Shown here: positions 42,231 to 52,119 of the stretch, piece after piece
Numbering within the stretch: the stretch's first letter is position 1
Layout of the letters: the number at the start of each line of letters is the position of its first letter
Source: an uncultured Alphaproteobacteria bacterium
Lineage (GTDB): Bacteria > Pseudomonadota > Alphaproteobacteria > Methylaequorales > Methylaequoraceae
DNA: 64,000 nt
Assembly (NCBI GenBank): GCA_902563305.1
Contig: CACEWP010000001.1
Coordinates: 271,886 to 335,885, forward strand
Direction: 5' to 3'
The notes under the pieces: generated by a model
Told to the model about the DNA's origin: nothing
What the model saw: the letters and a program-made list of their open reading frames with translations, nothing else
Databases searched by the model: none
Program-made: the position numbers and the translations under genes

Positions 42231-43878
42231 TATAGTCAAATTTCTTTTTTTGATTTTAATATTTCCAGTTAAAGTTGTGCTTTCTAATCAGCTAATCTTT
42301 GATGATTATGATAATTCTAGAAGTTCAAAAGTTGAATATTTGTCAGAGTTTTTGATTTCTGATAAAACGGATTATGAATGGAAAAATGTTTTTTTAGATA
42401 AATCATTTAATCAAATAAATTCTTTTTTGAACAATTTACCAGTAAAAAATACAGATGAGGTAATTCAGAAAATTATTTTTGAAATTCTAACTTCAAAAAA
42501 ATCTTTTGATAAAAATCTTGTTAAGTCTGATGAAGATAAAGTTCTTTTTGAGACTATAATAAATAAACTTTTCGAGACCGGAAGGCTTAGTGAAATTGAA
42601 TTAATTTATTCTCAAACAAATGAGTTGGAAAGTAATAGCTTTATTTTAAAGAAAATGATTGAAGGCAATCTTCTGAGAAACAGGCACTCTGAAGCATGTA
42701 AGATTTTAAATAAAGTAAATCAAGATCCTGTTTTTTTTGGTAAAATCATGATCATTTGTAATATAATAAATAATAAATTTGATGAGGCCAAGCTTGGTCT
42801 CCAATTGTTAAAAGAACAGAATCAACCAGGTGATATTTTTTTTATCGATTTAGCTTATTCACTAATGAGTGAAAACGATATAACTCAATCCAAAGAATTA
42901 AAGAAGAATTTAGATAAAGTAAAAGATTTAAATCCAATAATAATGTCTTCACTGCAATTTGCAGACATATCTCCAAATTTTTCTCAAATTGAGAAACTCT
43001 CTACAAGTGGACTTTTATTCATTTTATCAAATCCATCTGTAGATACTGATCTTAAGATTCTTTGTTCTGAAATTCTTGTTAAACAAGGTAGAATAAATGT
43101 TGAAATGCTCTCTGAGGCATATCAACTATCAAGATTTGAAGAAAAAGAAATCCAGAATGCAGAAAAATTGTATAAATCTTTATCACCCATTAGGGCGCGT
43201 CCTTTACTATATCAGTCAATTATTAGAGATAATAAACCAGAGTCAAAATTTAGAAAGATTATAGCACTGTTAAAAATTTCTATGAATGATAATCTTTTAC
43301 CGAAAATTTCTTATTTAGTAGGTGATCTATTGGATTTTGAGAAATATGTGAGAAATCATGAGGATACAATTTTAATTTCAAAAATCTTTCAATCAAAAAA
43401 ACAATATATTCAAGCTAGGAATATTCTTAACAAGTTCTATAAGAGCCCTGAAAGTGATTATAGAAATTTAGCTATAGATATTTCTGAGTTCATAAACACA
43501 AACATAATTGATTTATATTCATTTGAGAAACTTTTGGAAAAAATCGAAGATTTAAAGATTGTTGAGCCCTCATTTATAAAAAAAGTTTTAATGGTTTTAA
43601 TAAGTAATGTTGATCTAAATCAAAATTTATTGGATAAGTTATTTAAGATTACAATTGACGCAAGCATAAAATCAACCGACGCAACAGATTTTTTTCTGGC
43701 AACAAAACTTTCTTCTGAAAAAGACTATTTCAATTCGTTTTCTTTATTATTTAAAATTGTAGGAGATAGAAATCTTATGCAGCTGAACTTAGTTCAAAGT
43801 TACTCAGTTCTAACAATACTCAAAAATTTGGGTTTTGAAAGTCAATTCAAACAATTATCTGATAATATGCTTATATGA
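42220..43878 (+). CDS. Secreted/periplasmic helical-repeat protein of unknown function
   Basis: TTG start MKNNIVKFLFLILIFPVKVVLS signal-like N-term, long alpha-helical repeat-like body; no enzyme motif recognised. Confidence 0.6.
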   Translation: MKNNIVKFLFLILIFPVKVVLSNQLIFDDYDNSRSSKVEYLSEFLISDKTDYEWKNVFLDKSFNQINSFLNNLPVKNTDEVIQKIIFEILTSKKSFDKNLVKSDEDKVLFETIINKLFETGRLSEIELIYSQTNELESNSFILKKMIEGNLLRNRHSEACKILNKVNQDPVFFGKIMIICNIINNKFDEAKLGLQLLKEQNQPGDIFFIDLAYSLMSENDITQSKELKKNLDKVKDLNPIIMSSLQFADISPNFSQIEKLSTSGLLFILSNPSVDTDLKILCSEILVKQGRINVEMLSEAYQLSRFEEKEIQNAEKLYKSLSPIRARPLLYQSIIRDNKPESKFRKIIALLKISMNDNLLPKISYLVGDLLDFEKYVRNHEDTILISKIFQSKKQYIQARNILNKFYKSPESDYRNLAIDISEFINTNIIDLYSFEKLLEKIEDLKIVEPSFIKKVLMVLISNVDLNQNLLDKLFKITIDASIKSTDATDFFLATKLSSEKDYFNSFSLLFKIVGDRNLMQLNLVQSYSVLTILKNLGFESQFKQLSDNMLI

Positions 43879-43879
43879 A

Positions 43880-44791
43880 ATGACCCCTTTTTATTTAATC
43901 GAAAAATATTTGGAAAATATCCTAGCAAAAAAAAATTTATCAAATAGTACTTTTTTATCATACAAAAATGACATTTTTCAGTTTGTAAAATACATAGATA
44001 TTAAAGATTTTGAAGATCTTGATGAACAAAAAATTAATAGTTTCATAAATTTTTTAGCTAAAAATTACTCTATTACTTCACACTGCAGAAAACTCTCTTC
44101 TGTAAAAAACTTTTTTAATTATTTATATGAAAAGCAACTAATTTCTAAAAATTTTTTAGATACTGTTCAATTTCCAAAGTTTAAAAGATCTATACCAAAA
44201 ATTTTATCCGAAGATCAAATATTAAAAATGATAAACCTTTCTTACGAAGATGATTCTTTAAAAGGTATGAGACTAAGTTTGATGCTTGAAATTTTATATG
44301 CGACAGGTATAAGGGTAAGTGAGTTAGTAAGTTTGAAAATTGGAAATCTTGCTGACGATTATTCTTCTATAATTATTTTAAATAAAGGAAGTAAAGAGAG
44401 AGTTGTTCCACTTATTGTTAAAGTTCAACATATATTAAAAAGATACCTTAAAGAATTAGTTTTAAATACCGAAGCTCGGAATAATTATTTATTTCCATCT
44501 AATTCTAATTTAGGACATTTGACTAGGATAAGATTTTTCCAAATTTTGAAAAATATTGGAACCAAAGCATCAATTGATACAAATTATTTGTCTCCTCACA
44601 AAATTAGACATTCATTTGCAACACACTTATTAAACAGAGGAGTTGATTTAAGAATTATTCAAGAATCTTTGGGTCATAAAGATATTTCTACAACGCAAAT
44701 TTATACTCACGTAAAAACAAAAAAATTAAGAAAAATTCTTAGAGAAAAACACAGTTTACAAAAAAATATGGAAAAATTAATTAAAATTTAA
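43880..44791 (+). CDS. xerD: tyrosine recombinase XerC/XerD
   Basis: LEILYATGIRVSELVSLKIGNL, LSPHKIRHSFATHLLNRGVDLRIIQESLGHKDISTTQIYTHV. Confidence 0.93.
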   Translation: MTPFYLIEKYLENILAKKNLSNSTFLSYKNDIFQFVKYIDIKDFEDLDEQKINSFINFLAKNYSITSHCRKLSSVKNFFNYLYEKQLISKNFLDTVQFPKFKRSIPKILSEDQILKMINLSYEDDSLKGMRLSLMLEILYATGIRVSELVSLKIGNLADDYSSIIILNKGSKERVVPLIVKVQHILKRYLKELVLNTEARNNYLFPSNSNLGHLTRIRFFQILKNIGTKASIDTNYLSPHKIRHSFATHLLNRGVDLRIIQESLGHKDISTTQIYTHVKTKKLRKILREKHSLQKNMEKLIKI

Positions 44792-44855
44792 GTTGTGTTT
44801 ACTGATTAATTTAGATAATAAATTTACAATGTAATATTTAAAAATTGAGGAAATT

Positions 44856-45833
44856 ATGAGTTTTAAAATTGTTGATCAAGCCCCGCCTAGGCTTAATAGA
44901 AGTGAGTTGGCTGTGCCAGGAAGTAACCCAGCACTTTTTGAAAAGGCTGCTAATAGTAAAGTTGATGTTATATTTTTGGATTTAGAGGATGCTGTTGCTC
45001 CAGACGAAAAAGAGCAGGCAAGAAAAAATATTATTGAAGCTCTTAATGACCTCGACTGGAAGGGTAAGACTTTATCAGTAAGAATAAATGGTCTTGACAC
45101 ACACTTCATGTACAGAGATGTAGTGGATTTAATTGAAAAGGCACCAGGTAAGTTGGATTTAATAATGATTCCAAAAGTTGGAACAATTTCAGATGTTTAT
45201 GCAGTTGACATGTTATGTACTCAAGTCGAGGATTCTATGGGTTTAGAAAAGAGAATTGGTTTTGAGTTGATAATTGAAACGGCGCTTGGCATGCAAAATG
45301 TCAACGAAATTGCTTCTTATAATAGAAGATTGGAATCTCTTCACTTTGGCGTTGCAGATTATGCTGCTTCTACTAAAGCTAAAACAACAGTCATAGGGGG
45401 GCCCAATCCAAATTATCACGTTCTTACTGATATTGATGGAGATAAGCCTAGAGAAAAACATTGGGGTGATATGTGGCATCATGCTGTCTCAAAAATGGTC
45501 ATTGCAGCAAGAGCTAATGGTCTTAGACCTATTGACGGGCCTTTTGGAGATTTCAACGATCCAGATGGTTATATAGCTCAGGCAAACAGATCAGCCACAT
45601 TAGGTTGTGAAGGTAAATGGGCAATTCATCCTAGTCAAATTGATCTGGCAAATCAAGTTATGAGTCCATCCGAAAAAGAGGTAAATCAAGCGAAAAGAAT
45701 TTTAGAGGCAATGGAAACAGCTAAAAAGGAGGGTAAAGGTGCTGTGTCTTTAGATGGAAGACTAATCGATATAGCCTCAATTCGTCAAGCAGAAGTTCTG
45801 GTTCAAAAAGCTAAGCTTATTGAGGGAAACTGA
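44856..45833 (+). CDS. mcl1: L-malyl-CoA/beta-methylmalyl-CoA lyase
   Basis: RLNRSELAVPGSNPALFEKAANSKVDVIFLDLEDAVAPDEK, HFGVADYAASTKAKTTVIGGPNPNYHVL. Confidence 0.92.
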   Translation: MSFKIVDQAPPRLNRSELAVPGSNPALFEKAANSKVDVIFLDLEDAVAPDEKEQARKNIIEALNDLDWKGKTLSVRINGLDTHFMYRDVVDLIEKAPGKLDLIMIPKVGTISDVYAVDMLCTQVEDSMGLEKRIGFELIIETALGMQNVNEIASYNRRLESLHFGVADYAASTKAKTTVIGGPNPNYHVLTDIDGDKPREKHWGDMWHHAVSKMVIAARANGLRPIDGPFGDFNDPDGYIAQANRSATLGCEGKWAIHPSQIDLANQVMSPSEKEVNQAKRILEAMETAKKEGKGAVSLDGRLIDIASIRQAEVLVQKAKLIEGN

Positions 45834-45843
45834 AACCAGACCA

Positions 45844-46800
45844 ATGCAAAATTTTCTAGATTTTGAAAAACCTTTGCTTGAGATTAGATCAAAGATTGAA
45901 GAGCTAAGGCATCTAAAAGATACTAGTGAAAATATTGCAAACGAACTTACTGTTCTACAGGAAAAGTTTGATAAAACTTTGGATGAAATCTATGGTAATC
46001 TTACTCCAATACAAAAAGTTAAAGTTTGTAGACATCAAGATAGACCAAAGTTTGATGAAATTGTTAATAGAATTTTTGATAAATTTGAAGTTATATCTGG
46101 TGACAGATTATATTCAGACGATACATCTATCAAAGGTGGATTGGCAAAAATAGATAATCAGAAATTTTTAGTAGTTGGGAACGATAAAGGAATAGATATA
46201 GACAGTAGGGTTAAAAATAACTTTGGTATGGCAAAACCTGAGGGATATAGAAAAGCGCAGAGACTCTTCAATCTTGCAAATAAGTTTAAGCTTCCTATTG
46301 TAACATTCATTGACACTCCTGGTGCTTTCCCAGGCGTTGAAGCTGAGGATCGTGGACAATCAGAGGCAATTGCGAGTTCAATAAAGTGTTCTATCAATAT
46401 AGAAACGCCCATTTTTTCATTTATTATTGGTGAAGGAGGATCTGGTGGGGCTGTTGCACTTGCTACTGGGAATAGAGTGGTGATGCTTGAACATGCTGTC
46501 TATTCCGTAATATCCCCTGAAGGCTGTGCATCAATACTATGGAGATCAGCTAATGAATCAGAGAAGGCAGCTCAATCACTTAAACTGACTGCACAAGATC
46601 TTTTTGATTTAGAAGTTATTGATGAAATAATTAAGGAGCCACGTGGAGGAGCGCATAGAGATGTGGCAGGTATATGTGCTCAAATCAAAGATTGTCTTTT
46701 AAGAGTAAGTAGAGAATTCATAGGAATATCTCCAGATAAAATAATTAGCCAAAGAGAAGAAAAATATTTAGGTATTGGGAAAAAGTTTTTGATAAATTAG
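45844..46800 (+). CDS. accA: acetyl-CoA carboxylase carboxyltransferase subunit alpha
   Basis: NFLDFEKPLLEIRSKIEEL, FIDTPGAFPGVEAEDRGQSEAIA, IIGEGGSGGAVALATGNRV. Confidence 0.97.
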   Translation: MQNFLDFEKPLLEIRSKIEELRHLKDTSENIANELTVLQEKFDKTLDEIYGNLTPIQKVKVCRHQDRPKFDEIVNRIFDKFEVISGDRLYSDDTSIKGGLAKIDNQKFLVVGNDKGIDIDSRVKNNFGMAKPEGYRKAQRLFNLANKFKLPIVTFIDTPGAFPGVEAEDRGQSEAIASSIKCSINIETPIFSFIIGEGGSGGAVALATGNRVVMLEHAVYSVISPEGCASILWRSANESEKAAQSLKLTAQDLFDLEVIDEIIKEPRGGAHRDVAGICAQIKDCLLRVSREFIGISPDKIISQREEKYLGIGKKFLIN

Positions 46801-46805
46801 AAAAA

Positions 46806-49364
46806 CTAAAGTTTACCACAGCAACGTTTATATTTTTTTCCTGAGTTGCAAAGAGGACATATTGCATTTCTTGATATTTTTTTGTTTCCAGAATCTTGGA
46901 GATATTCTTTTTCATTTTTTTGTGTAACCTTTAAATCGGATGTCTCTGGTATAGGAGCCTCAGTTTTAATTTCAACAAAACTTATTATTTTTGTTATATT
47001 AAATCTTATTTGTTCCATCATTTCCTCAAACATAATAAAGGCTTCTTGTTTATATTCATTAAGAGGATCTTTTTGTCCGTATGCTCTTAAAGATATTCCT
47101 TGACGAAGATGATCTAATGAAAGAAGGTGCTCTTTCCAACATTTATCAATCATCTGTAGTAAAATTGATTTTTGAGCATACGCAAAAAGCTCATTTGAGT
47201 ACTTTGTTTTTTTAAGATTTATATTTTTGTCAGAAAGTTTTATGATTTCATCTTTTATATCTTGTATTTGTGGAGATCCAGACAAAAGTTTGTCAAAGTT
47301 AATTGAAATATTGAGGTTTTGTTTACAAGAATCAATAATTTTGCTTTTTTTCTCTGAAGTTAATTCGTTTAAATCTGTTATTTCTTTATCAATTAAATCG
47401 TCTACGTATGAATCTCTCATATCAAATACAAGATTATCAATGTCTGTATCATTTATTATTTCTCTTCTTTGCTCATAAATTATCTTTCTTTGTTCATTCA
47501 TAACATCGTCAAACCTAAGAAGACTCTTTCTGATTTCAAAGTTTCTTGCTTCAACCTTTTTTTGAGCTCTTTCCAAGGCCTTAGTAATCCATGGGTGTTG
47601 AATACTTTCACCATCTGATAGTCCAAGTGTTTTTAAAACTGAATCTAACTTTTCAGAACCAAAAATTCTCATAAGATCGTCTTCTAGAGATAGAAAAAAT
47701 TTAGAGGAGCCTGGATCACCTTGCCTTCCAGATCTTCCTCTTAATTGATTATCAATTCTTCTTGACTCATGTCTTTCTGTTCCAATTATGTATAACCCGC
47801 CTGCTTTTTTTGATATTGTCATATCTTTATCAAGTTCAACAGATTCTTCAGCGCCGCCTAATTTAATATCAGTACCTCTTCCTGCCATATTAGTAGCAAT
47901 TGTAACTGTTCCAGGCTTGCCAGCAGAGGCTATTATCTCGGCCTCTTTTAGGTGATTTTTTGCATTAAGAACTTGATGCTTGATCCCTTTTTTTTTTAAT
48001 ATACTGGATAATGCTTCCGATTTTTCAATAGAAACTGTACCAACTAAGCAGGGTTGATTGTTTTGGATACATTGTTGAATTAAATTTACAATGGCTTGGT
48101 ATTTTTCCGTTAAGGTTCTATAGATTTCATCCTCATGGTCGATACGAATCATATTTTTATTGGTTGGGACCTCAACAACTTCTAGTTTATATATGTCAAA
48201 AAATTCATCAGCCTCTGTTTTTGCGGTTCCTGTCATACCTGATAACTTTTCATATAATCTGAAATAATTTTGATAAGTTATTGCAGCTAGTGTTTGATTT
48301 TCAACTTGAACTTCAAGATCTTCCTTTGCTTCAATTGCTTGATGCAAACCTTCTGAAAACCTTCTTCCCTCCATAGCTCTTCCTGTAAACTCATCTACAA
48401 TTAATACTTTTTTATCTTGTACTAAATAATCCTTGTCTTTTTCGAATATATACCTTGCTTTTAATGATTGATTTGTGTGATGAAGAAGAGTTACATTATT
48501 GATGTCATATAAACTACCCTCAGTTAATAATTTTTGCTGTCTGAATAAATCCTCTAACTTTTCAACTGAATTGTCATTGAGAACAACACTTTTTGATTTT
48601 TCATCTTTTTCGTAATCTTTAGAATCAAGTTTAGCGATTATTTTATCTACTATCTTATACAAAACTGACGATTCCTCAGCTGATCCAGAGATAATCAATG
48701 GTGTTCTAGCTTCATCAATTAATATTGAATCAACTTCATCAATAATAGCATAATTAAATCCGCTCTGTACAATATGATCTTTTGAAAACTTCATATTATC
48801 CCTTAAATAATCGAAACCAAATTCGTTATTTGTTCCGTAGGTAATATCTGATGAATATGCATCTTTTCTGGCACCGTCGTCCATTCCATTTAAAATATAT
48901 CCAGTTTTTAAGCCTAGTTTTTCATAAACGACCCCCATCCATTCACTATCTCTTTTTGCCAGGTAATCATTGACAGTAATGACGTGAACAGATTGATCTT
49001 TCAAGGAATTCAAGTATGCCGCTAGTGTAGAAACTAGTGTTTTTCCTTCACCTGTTTTCATTTCAGCAATCATTCCTCGATGTAAAACAAGGCCTCCGAT
49101 TATTTGAACATCATAGTGTCTTTGACCGAGCGATCTTTTGGCTGCCTCTCTTACATTTGCAAAGGCATCTGGTAGGATTTCTTCTAAACTTCTTCCCTTC
49201 TTAACATTCTCTTTTAGTTCAAGTGTTTTTTTTACTATTTCTTCATCAGATAGCTTTTCGAAAGCTTTTTCCAGCTTATTAACTTCATCAACTATTGGAA
49301 GAATCTTTTTTATTATTCTATCATTAGAAGATCCAAATATTTTTTTTGACAAATAATTTAACAT
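46806..49364 (-). CDS. secA: preprotein translocase subunit SecA
   Basis: MKTGEGKTLVSTLAAYLNSL, ATNMAGRGTDIKLGG, C-terminal zinc motif CPLCNSGKKYKRCCGK. Confidence 0.99.
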   Translation of the reverse strand: MLNYLSKKIFGSSNDRIIKKILPIVDEVNKLEKAFEKLSDEEIVKKTLELKENVKKGRSLEEILPDAFANVREAAKRSLGQRHYDVQIIGGLVLHRGMIAEMKTGEGKTLVSTLAAYLNSLKDQSVHVITVNDYLAKRDSEWMGVVYEKLGLKTGYILNGMDDGARKDAYSSDITYGTNNEFGFDYLRDNMKFSKDHIVQSGFNYAIIDEVDSILIDEARTPLIISGSAEESSVLYKIVDKIIAKLDSKDYEKDEKSKSVVLNDNSVEKLEDLFRQQKLLTEGSLYDINNVTLLHHTNQSLKARYIFEKDKDYLVQDKKVLIVDEFTGRAMEGRRFSEGLHQAIEAKEDLEVQVENQTLAAITYQNYFRLYEKLSGMTGTAKTEADEFFDIYKLEVVEVPTNKNMIRIDHEDEIYRTLTEKYQAIVNLIQQCIQNNQPCLVGTVSIEKSEALSSILKKKGIKHQVLNAKNHLKEAEIIASAGKPGTVTIATNMAGRGTDIKLGGAEESVELDKDMTISKKAGGLYIIGTERHESRRIDNQLRGRSGRQGDPGSSKFFLSLEDDLMRIFGSEKLDSVLKTLGLSDGESIQHPWITKALERAQKKVEARNFEIRKSLLRFDDVMNEQRKIIYEQRREIINDTDIDNLVFDMRDSYVDDLIDKEITDLNELTSEKKSKIIDSCKQNLNISINFDKLLSGSPQIQDIKDEIIKLSDKNINLKKTKYSNELFAYAQKSILLQMIDKCWKEHLLSLDHLRQGISLRAYGQKDPLNEYKQEAFIMFEEMMEQIRFNITKIISFVEIKTEAPIPETSDLKVTQKNEKEYLQDSGNKKISRNAICPLCNSGKKYKRCCGKL

Positions 49365-49421
49365 GTTATTATTTATAATTATTTTAGATATAAAGATATA
49401 TCAATTGTTTTTTGTAATATT

Positions 49422-50651
49422 ATGTTCAATAATTTATCTCCTTTAGCTCCTAAATCATTAAAAAACATAAAAATCATTGATGGAATTAGCGTTTCTGCAA
49501 CAAATTGTGGTTTGAAAAAAAACAATAAAGACGATTTAGTTTTAATAAAGTTAGATTCACCAGGAGATATGATTGGGTTTTTAACAAAATCAAAAACTCC
49601 AGGAGAACCTGTTATTTGGAATAAATCAATTTTACCTTTTGGGAAAGTGTCAGTAATTTTGATCAACTCTGGAAATGCTAATGTATTTAACGGAAAATCT
49701 GGCAGGTCATCATTATTGAAAATTGTCAAAGCACTTTCAGAGAAGTTGAATGTTCCAAAAAACCAAATATATATAGCTTCTACTGGAGTAATTGGAGAGC
49801 AACTAGATGAAAAAAAAATAATAAAAAAAATACCATTTCTAATTTCTAATCTTGAAAATAATCCTGATTCATGGCTTAAAGCCGCAAGTGCAATAATGAC
49901 TACAGATACTTATCCAAAAACTCATTCAGAAAAGCTTTCTGGAAGTAAAAATCTGATAATTAATGGTATAGCTAAAGGTTCAGGGATGATTGCTCCAAAT
50001 ATGGCAACGATGCTGGCCTTCATTTTTACAAATGTAGATTTCAATAAAAGAACATTTAAACCAACTTTCTTTGAAATTGTAAAGAAAACATTCAATTCTA
50101 TTACTGTTGATGGGGATACATCAACAAGTGATATGGTGCTTTTCTTTTCAGTAAAGGCAAAGCAAAATAAAAGACAAGAAATAAAAAATATGAAAAAAAT
50201 TTTTTTTTCTCATCTTGAAACTCTATCAAGTAAATTAGCTGAGTACATAGTAAAGGATGGAGAAGGAGCTTCAAAATTTATAAAGATCAGAGTAATTGGA
50301 GCAAAAAAAGAAATGGATGCAAAAAAAATCAGTAAATCTATTGCTAATTCACCACTTTTTAAAACTGCTATGCATGGATCTGATTCTAACTGGGGTAGAA
50401 TTGTAATGGCAGTTGGTAAATCTGATGCCATTATTGATCCTGAAAAATTATCTTTAAAGTTTGGAAAATTTACTATTTTAAAAAAAGGAAAAAGATTAGA
50501 ATCAAAAAATATTTTATTAATTGATAAATACTTAAGAAATAGTGAGTTAGAAATAACTATTGATTTAGGTCTTGGAAATAGCGAATGGACTACATGGACC
50601 TGCGATTATTCAAAGGAGTACATTTCAATAAATGCAGATTATCGAAGTTGA
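49422..50651 (+). CDS. argJ: bifunctional ornithine acetyltransferase/N-acetylglutamate synthase
   Basis: INSGNANVFNGKSG, ASTGVIGEQL, AIMTTDTYPK, GDTSTSDMVL. Confidence 0.96.
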   Translation: MFNNLSPLAPKSLKNIKIIDGISVSATNCGLKKNNKDDLVLIKLDSPGDMIGFLTKSKTPGEPVIWNKSILPFGKVSVILINSGNANVFNGKSGRSSLLKIVKALSEKLNVPKNQIYIASTGVIGEQLDEKKIIKKIPFLISNLENNPDSWLKAASAIMTTDTYPKTHSEKLSGSKNLIINGIAKGSGMIAPNMATMLAFIFTNVDFNKRTFKPTFFEIVKKTFNSITVDGDTSTSDMVLFFSVKAKQNKRQEIKNMKKIFFSHLETLSSKLAEYIVKDGEGASKFIKIRVIGAKKEMDAKKISKSIANSPLFKTAMHGSDSNWGRIVMAVGKSDAIIDPEKLSLKFGKFTILKKGKRLESKNILLIDKYLRNSELEITIDLGLGNSEWTTWTCDYSKEYISINADYRS

Positions 50652-51060
50652 TGAATATACAAATGTTGTTGCATCTGTTTTAAAAAAGAAAAAGAAAATT
50701 TTAATCTCATCTAGACCTAGTAGTAAAAAATTTTCTGGCTTTTATGAATTTCCAGGAGGAAAACTTAATACGGGAGAATATTTAATTGAGGGACTTTCAA
50801 GGGAAATAGATGAAGAGTTGGGTGTAAAAATCAATTTAAATAAGACTTATTTTCTAAAATCTTATAAGATTATACAAAAAAGAAAAAAATTAAATCTTCA
50901 TTTTTTTTTATGTTTAAAATGGTCCGGAGATCCTGTTGGAATGGAGGAACAAACTTTGAAGTGGATAGTCCCTCAGGAATTAAAAAAATACAATCTTCTT
51001 AAATCTAACCGAAAGTTTACAAACTATTTATTGAGAAACATTTTTCCAACAACTAATTGA
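50632..51060 (+). CDS. NUDIX hydrolase (MutT-like 8-oxo-dGTP diphosphatase)
   Basis: GFYEFPGGKLNTGEYLIEGLSREIDEELGV Nudix box. Confidence 0.92.
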   Translation: MQIIEVDEYTNVVASVLKKKKKILISSRPSSKKFSGFYEFPGGKLNTGEYLIEGLSREIDEELGVKINLNKTYFLKSYKIIQKRKKLNLHFFLCLKWSGDPVGMEEQTLKWIVPQELKKYNLLKSNRKFTNYLLRNIFPTTN

Positions 51061-51846
51061 AACAATGTCGCAGGTGAGTTTGAGACCATTTTTGTCACTA
51101 AATTTTCTCTTATATTCCTGATTAAGAATATTTAGAAAGTTTTTTGTCATTAAACTTTTTTTTCTTGATATTAAAGTATTATTTTCTCCAATACCTTTAA
51201 TATCCTTTAAAATTTGCAAAACGCTATTATAATAAACTTTAAAATTTATGTTTTCCGAAACTAACTCTTTAAATCCCGACGAACTAAGTTGATCTGAAAT
51301 ATTTACCATCGTAGGGTTTGGTACAATTCTTAAAAATGCTCCACCATATAATTTCTCATCTGCAGAAAAAAGTGAGTTTGTTAATTCGTACATTGTTTTT
51401 TCACCGTAAAAATTACAAATCAAAAGTCCACTTTTATTTAATAGTTCAAATAATTTTTTAAAATGTAATTCTTTATTTATAACGTTATGAAGATATAAAT
51501 TGCTAATAATCAAATCAAATTTTTCACTTTTAAATGGAAGATCTTCAAAAGAACCCTCTATTTTATTAATTTTTTTTGATTGATATTTGACCATTTTAAG
51601 AAGACTTCTGAATGGAGAGAAAAAAATTAAATTTCTCGAACTTACCTGAATTAATTCTTCTGAACATTCTCCTGCATCAGATGAGAGAATGAGTATATTT
51701 TCGAAATGTTCGCCAAGTTCAGATAACTTATCAAATAATATTCCAGAAACTTTTTTAAATAAAAAATTATGATTAATCCAATTTTTGCTTGATTTGTTTT
51801 TTGAATGAATTAAAGAGTTTATATCTATTAAACTTTTATTTGACAT
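51028..51846 (-). CDS. SAM-dependent methyltransferase (BioC/NDUFAF5-like)
   Basis: ILILSSDAGECSEELIQ, FDLIISNLYLHNVINKELHFKKLFELLNKSGLLICNFYG. Confidence 0.8.
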   Translation of the reverse strand: MSNKSLIDINSLIHSKNKSSKNWINHNFLFKKVSGILFDKLSELGEHFENILILSSDAGECSEELIQVSSRNLIFFSPFRSLLKMVKYQSKKINKIEGSFEDLPFKSEKFDLIISNLYLHNVINKELHFKKLFELLNKSGLLICNFYGEKTMYELTNSLFSADEKLYGGAFLRIVPNPTMVNISDQLSSSGFKELVSENINFKVYYNSVLQILKDIKGIGENNTLISRKKSLMTKNFLNILNQEYKRKFSDKNGLKLTCDIVSISCWKNVSQ

Positions 51847-51858
51847 CTTTGAGTTACC

Positions 51859-52119
51859 ATGAAAAAAATTATAATATATTCATCAACTATTTGTCCTTAT
51901 TGTATATCTGCTAAAAAGCTACTTGGAAACCTTAGATTGAAATTTCAAGAGAAAATTATTGATAATAACCCTCTATTAAGAGAAGAAATGGTTTCAAAGT
52001 CAGATGGTAAAAAAACTGTTCCTCAGATCTTTATTGGTGAGAAACATGTTGGAGGTTATGATGATTTAGAACTCCTATTAGAAAATGATAAACTAATGAG
52101 CTTAGTTAATGAAAAATAA
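51859..52119 (+). CDS. grxC: glutaredoxin 3
   Basis: IIYSSTICPYCISAKKLL CPYC motif, KKTVPQIFIGEKHVGGYDDL. Confidence 0.93.
   Translation: MKKIIIYSSTICPYCISAKKLLGNLRLKFQEKIIDNNPLLREEMVSKSDGKKTVPQIFIGEKHVGGYDDLELLLENDKLMSLVNEK

Noticed and set aside
43880-44791. Tyrosine recombinase as sign of an integrated mobile element
   Set aside because: Sequence and core-gene neighbourhood fit chromosomal XerC/XerD; no att-like repeats, phage genes or cargo seen
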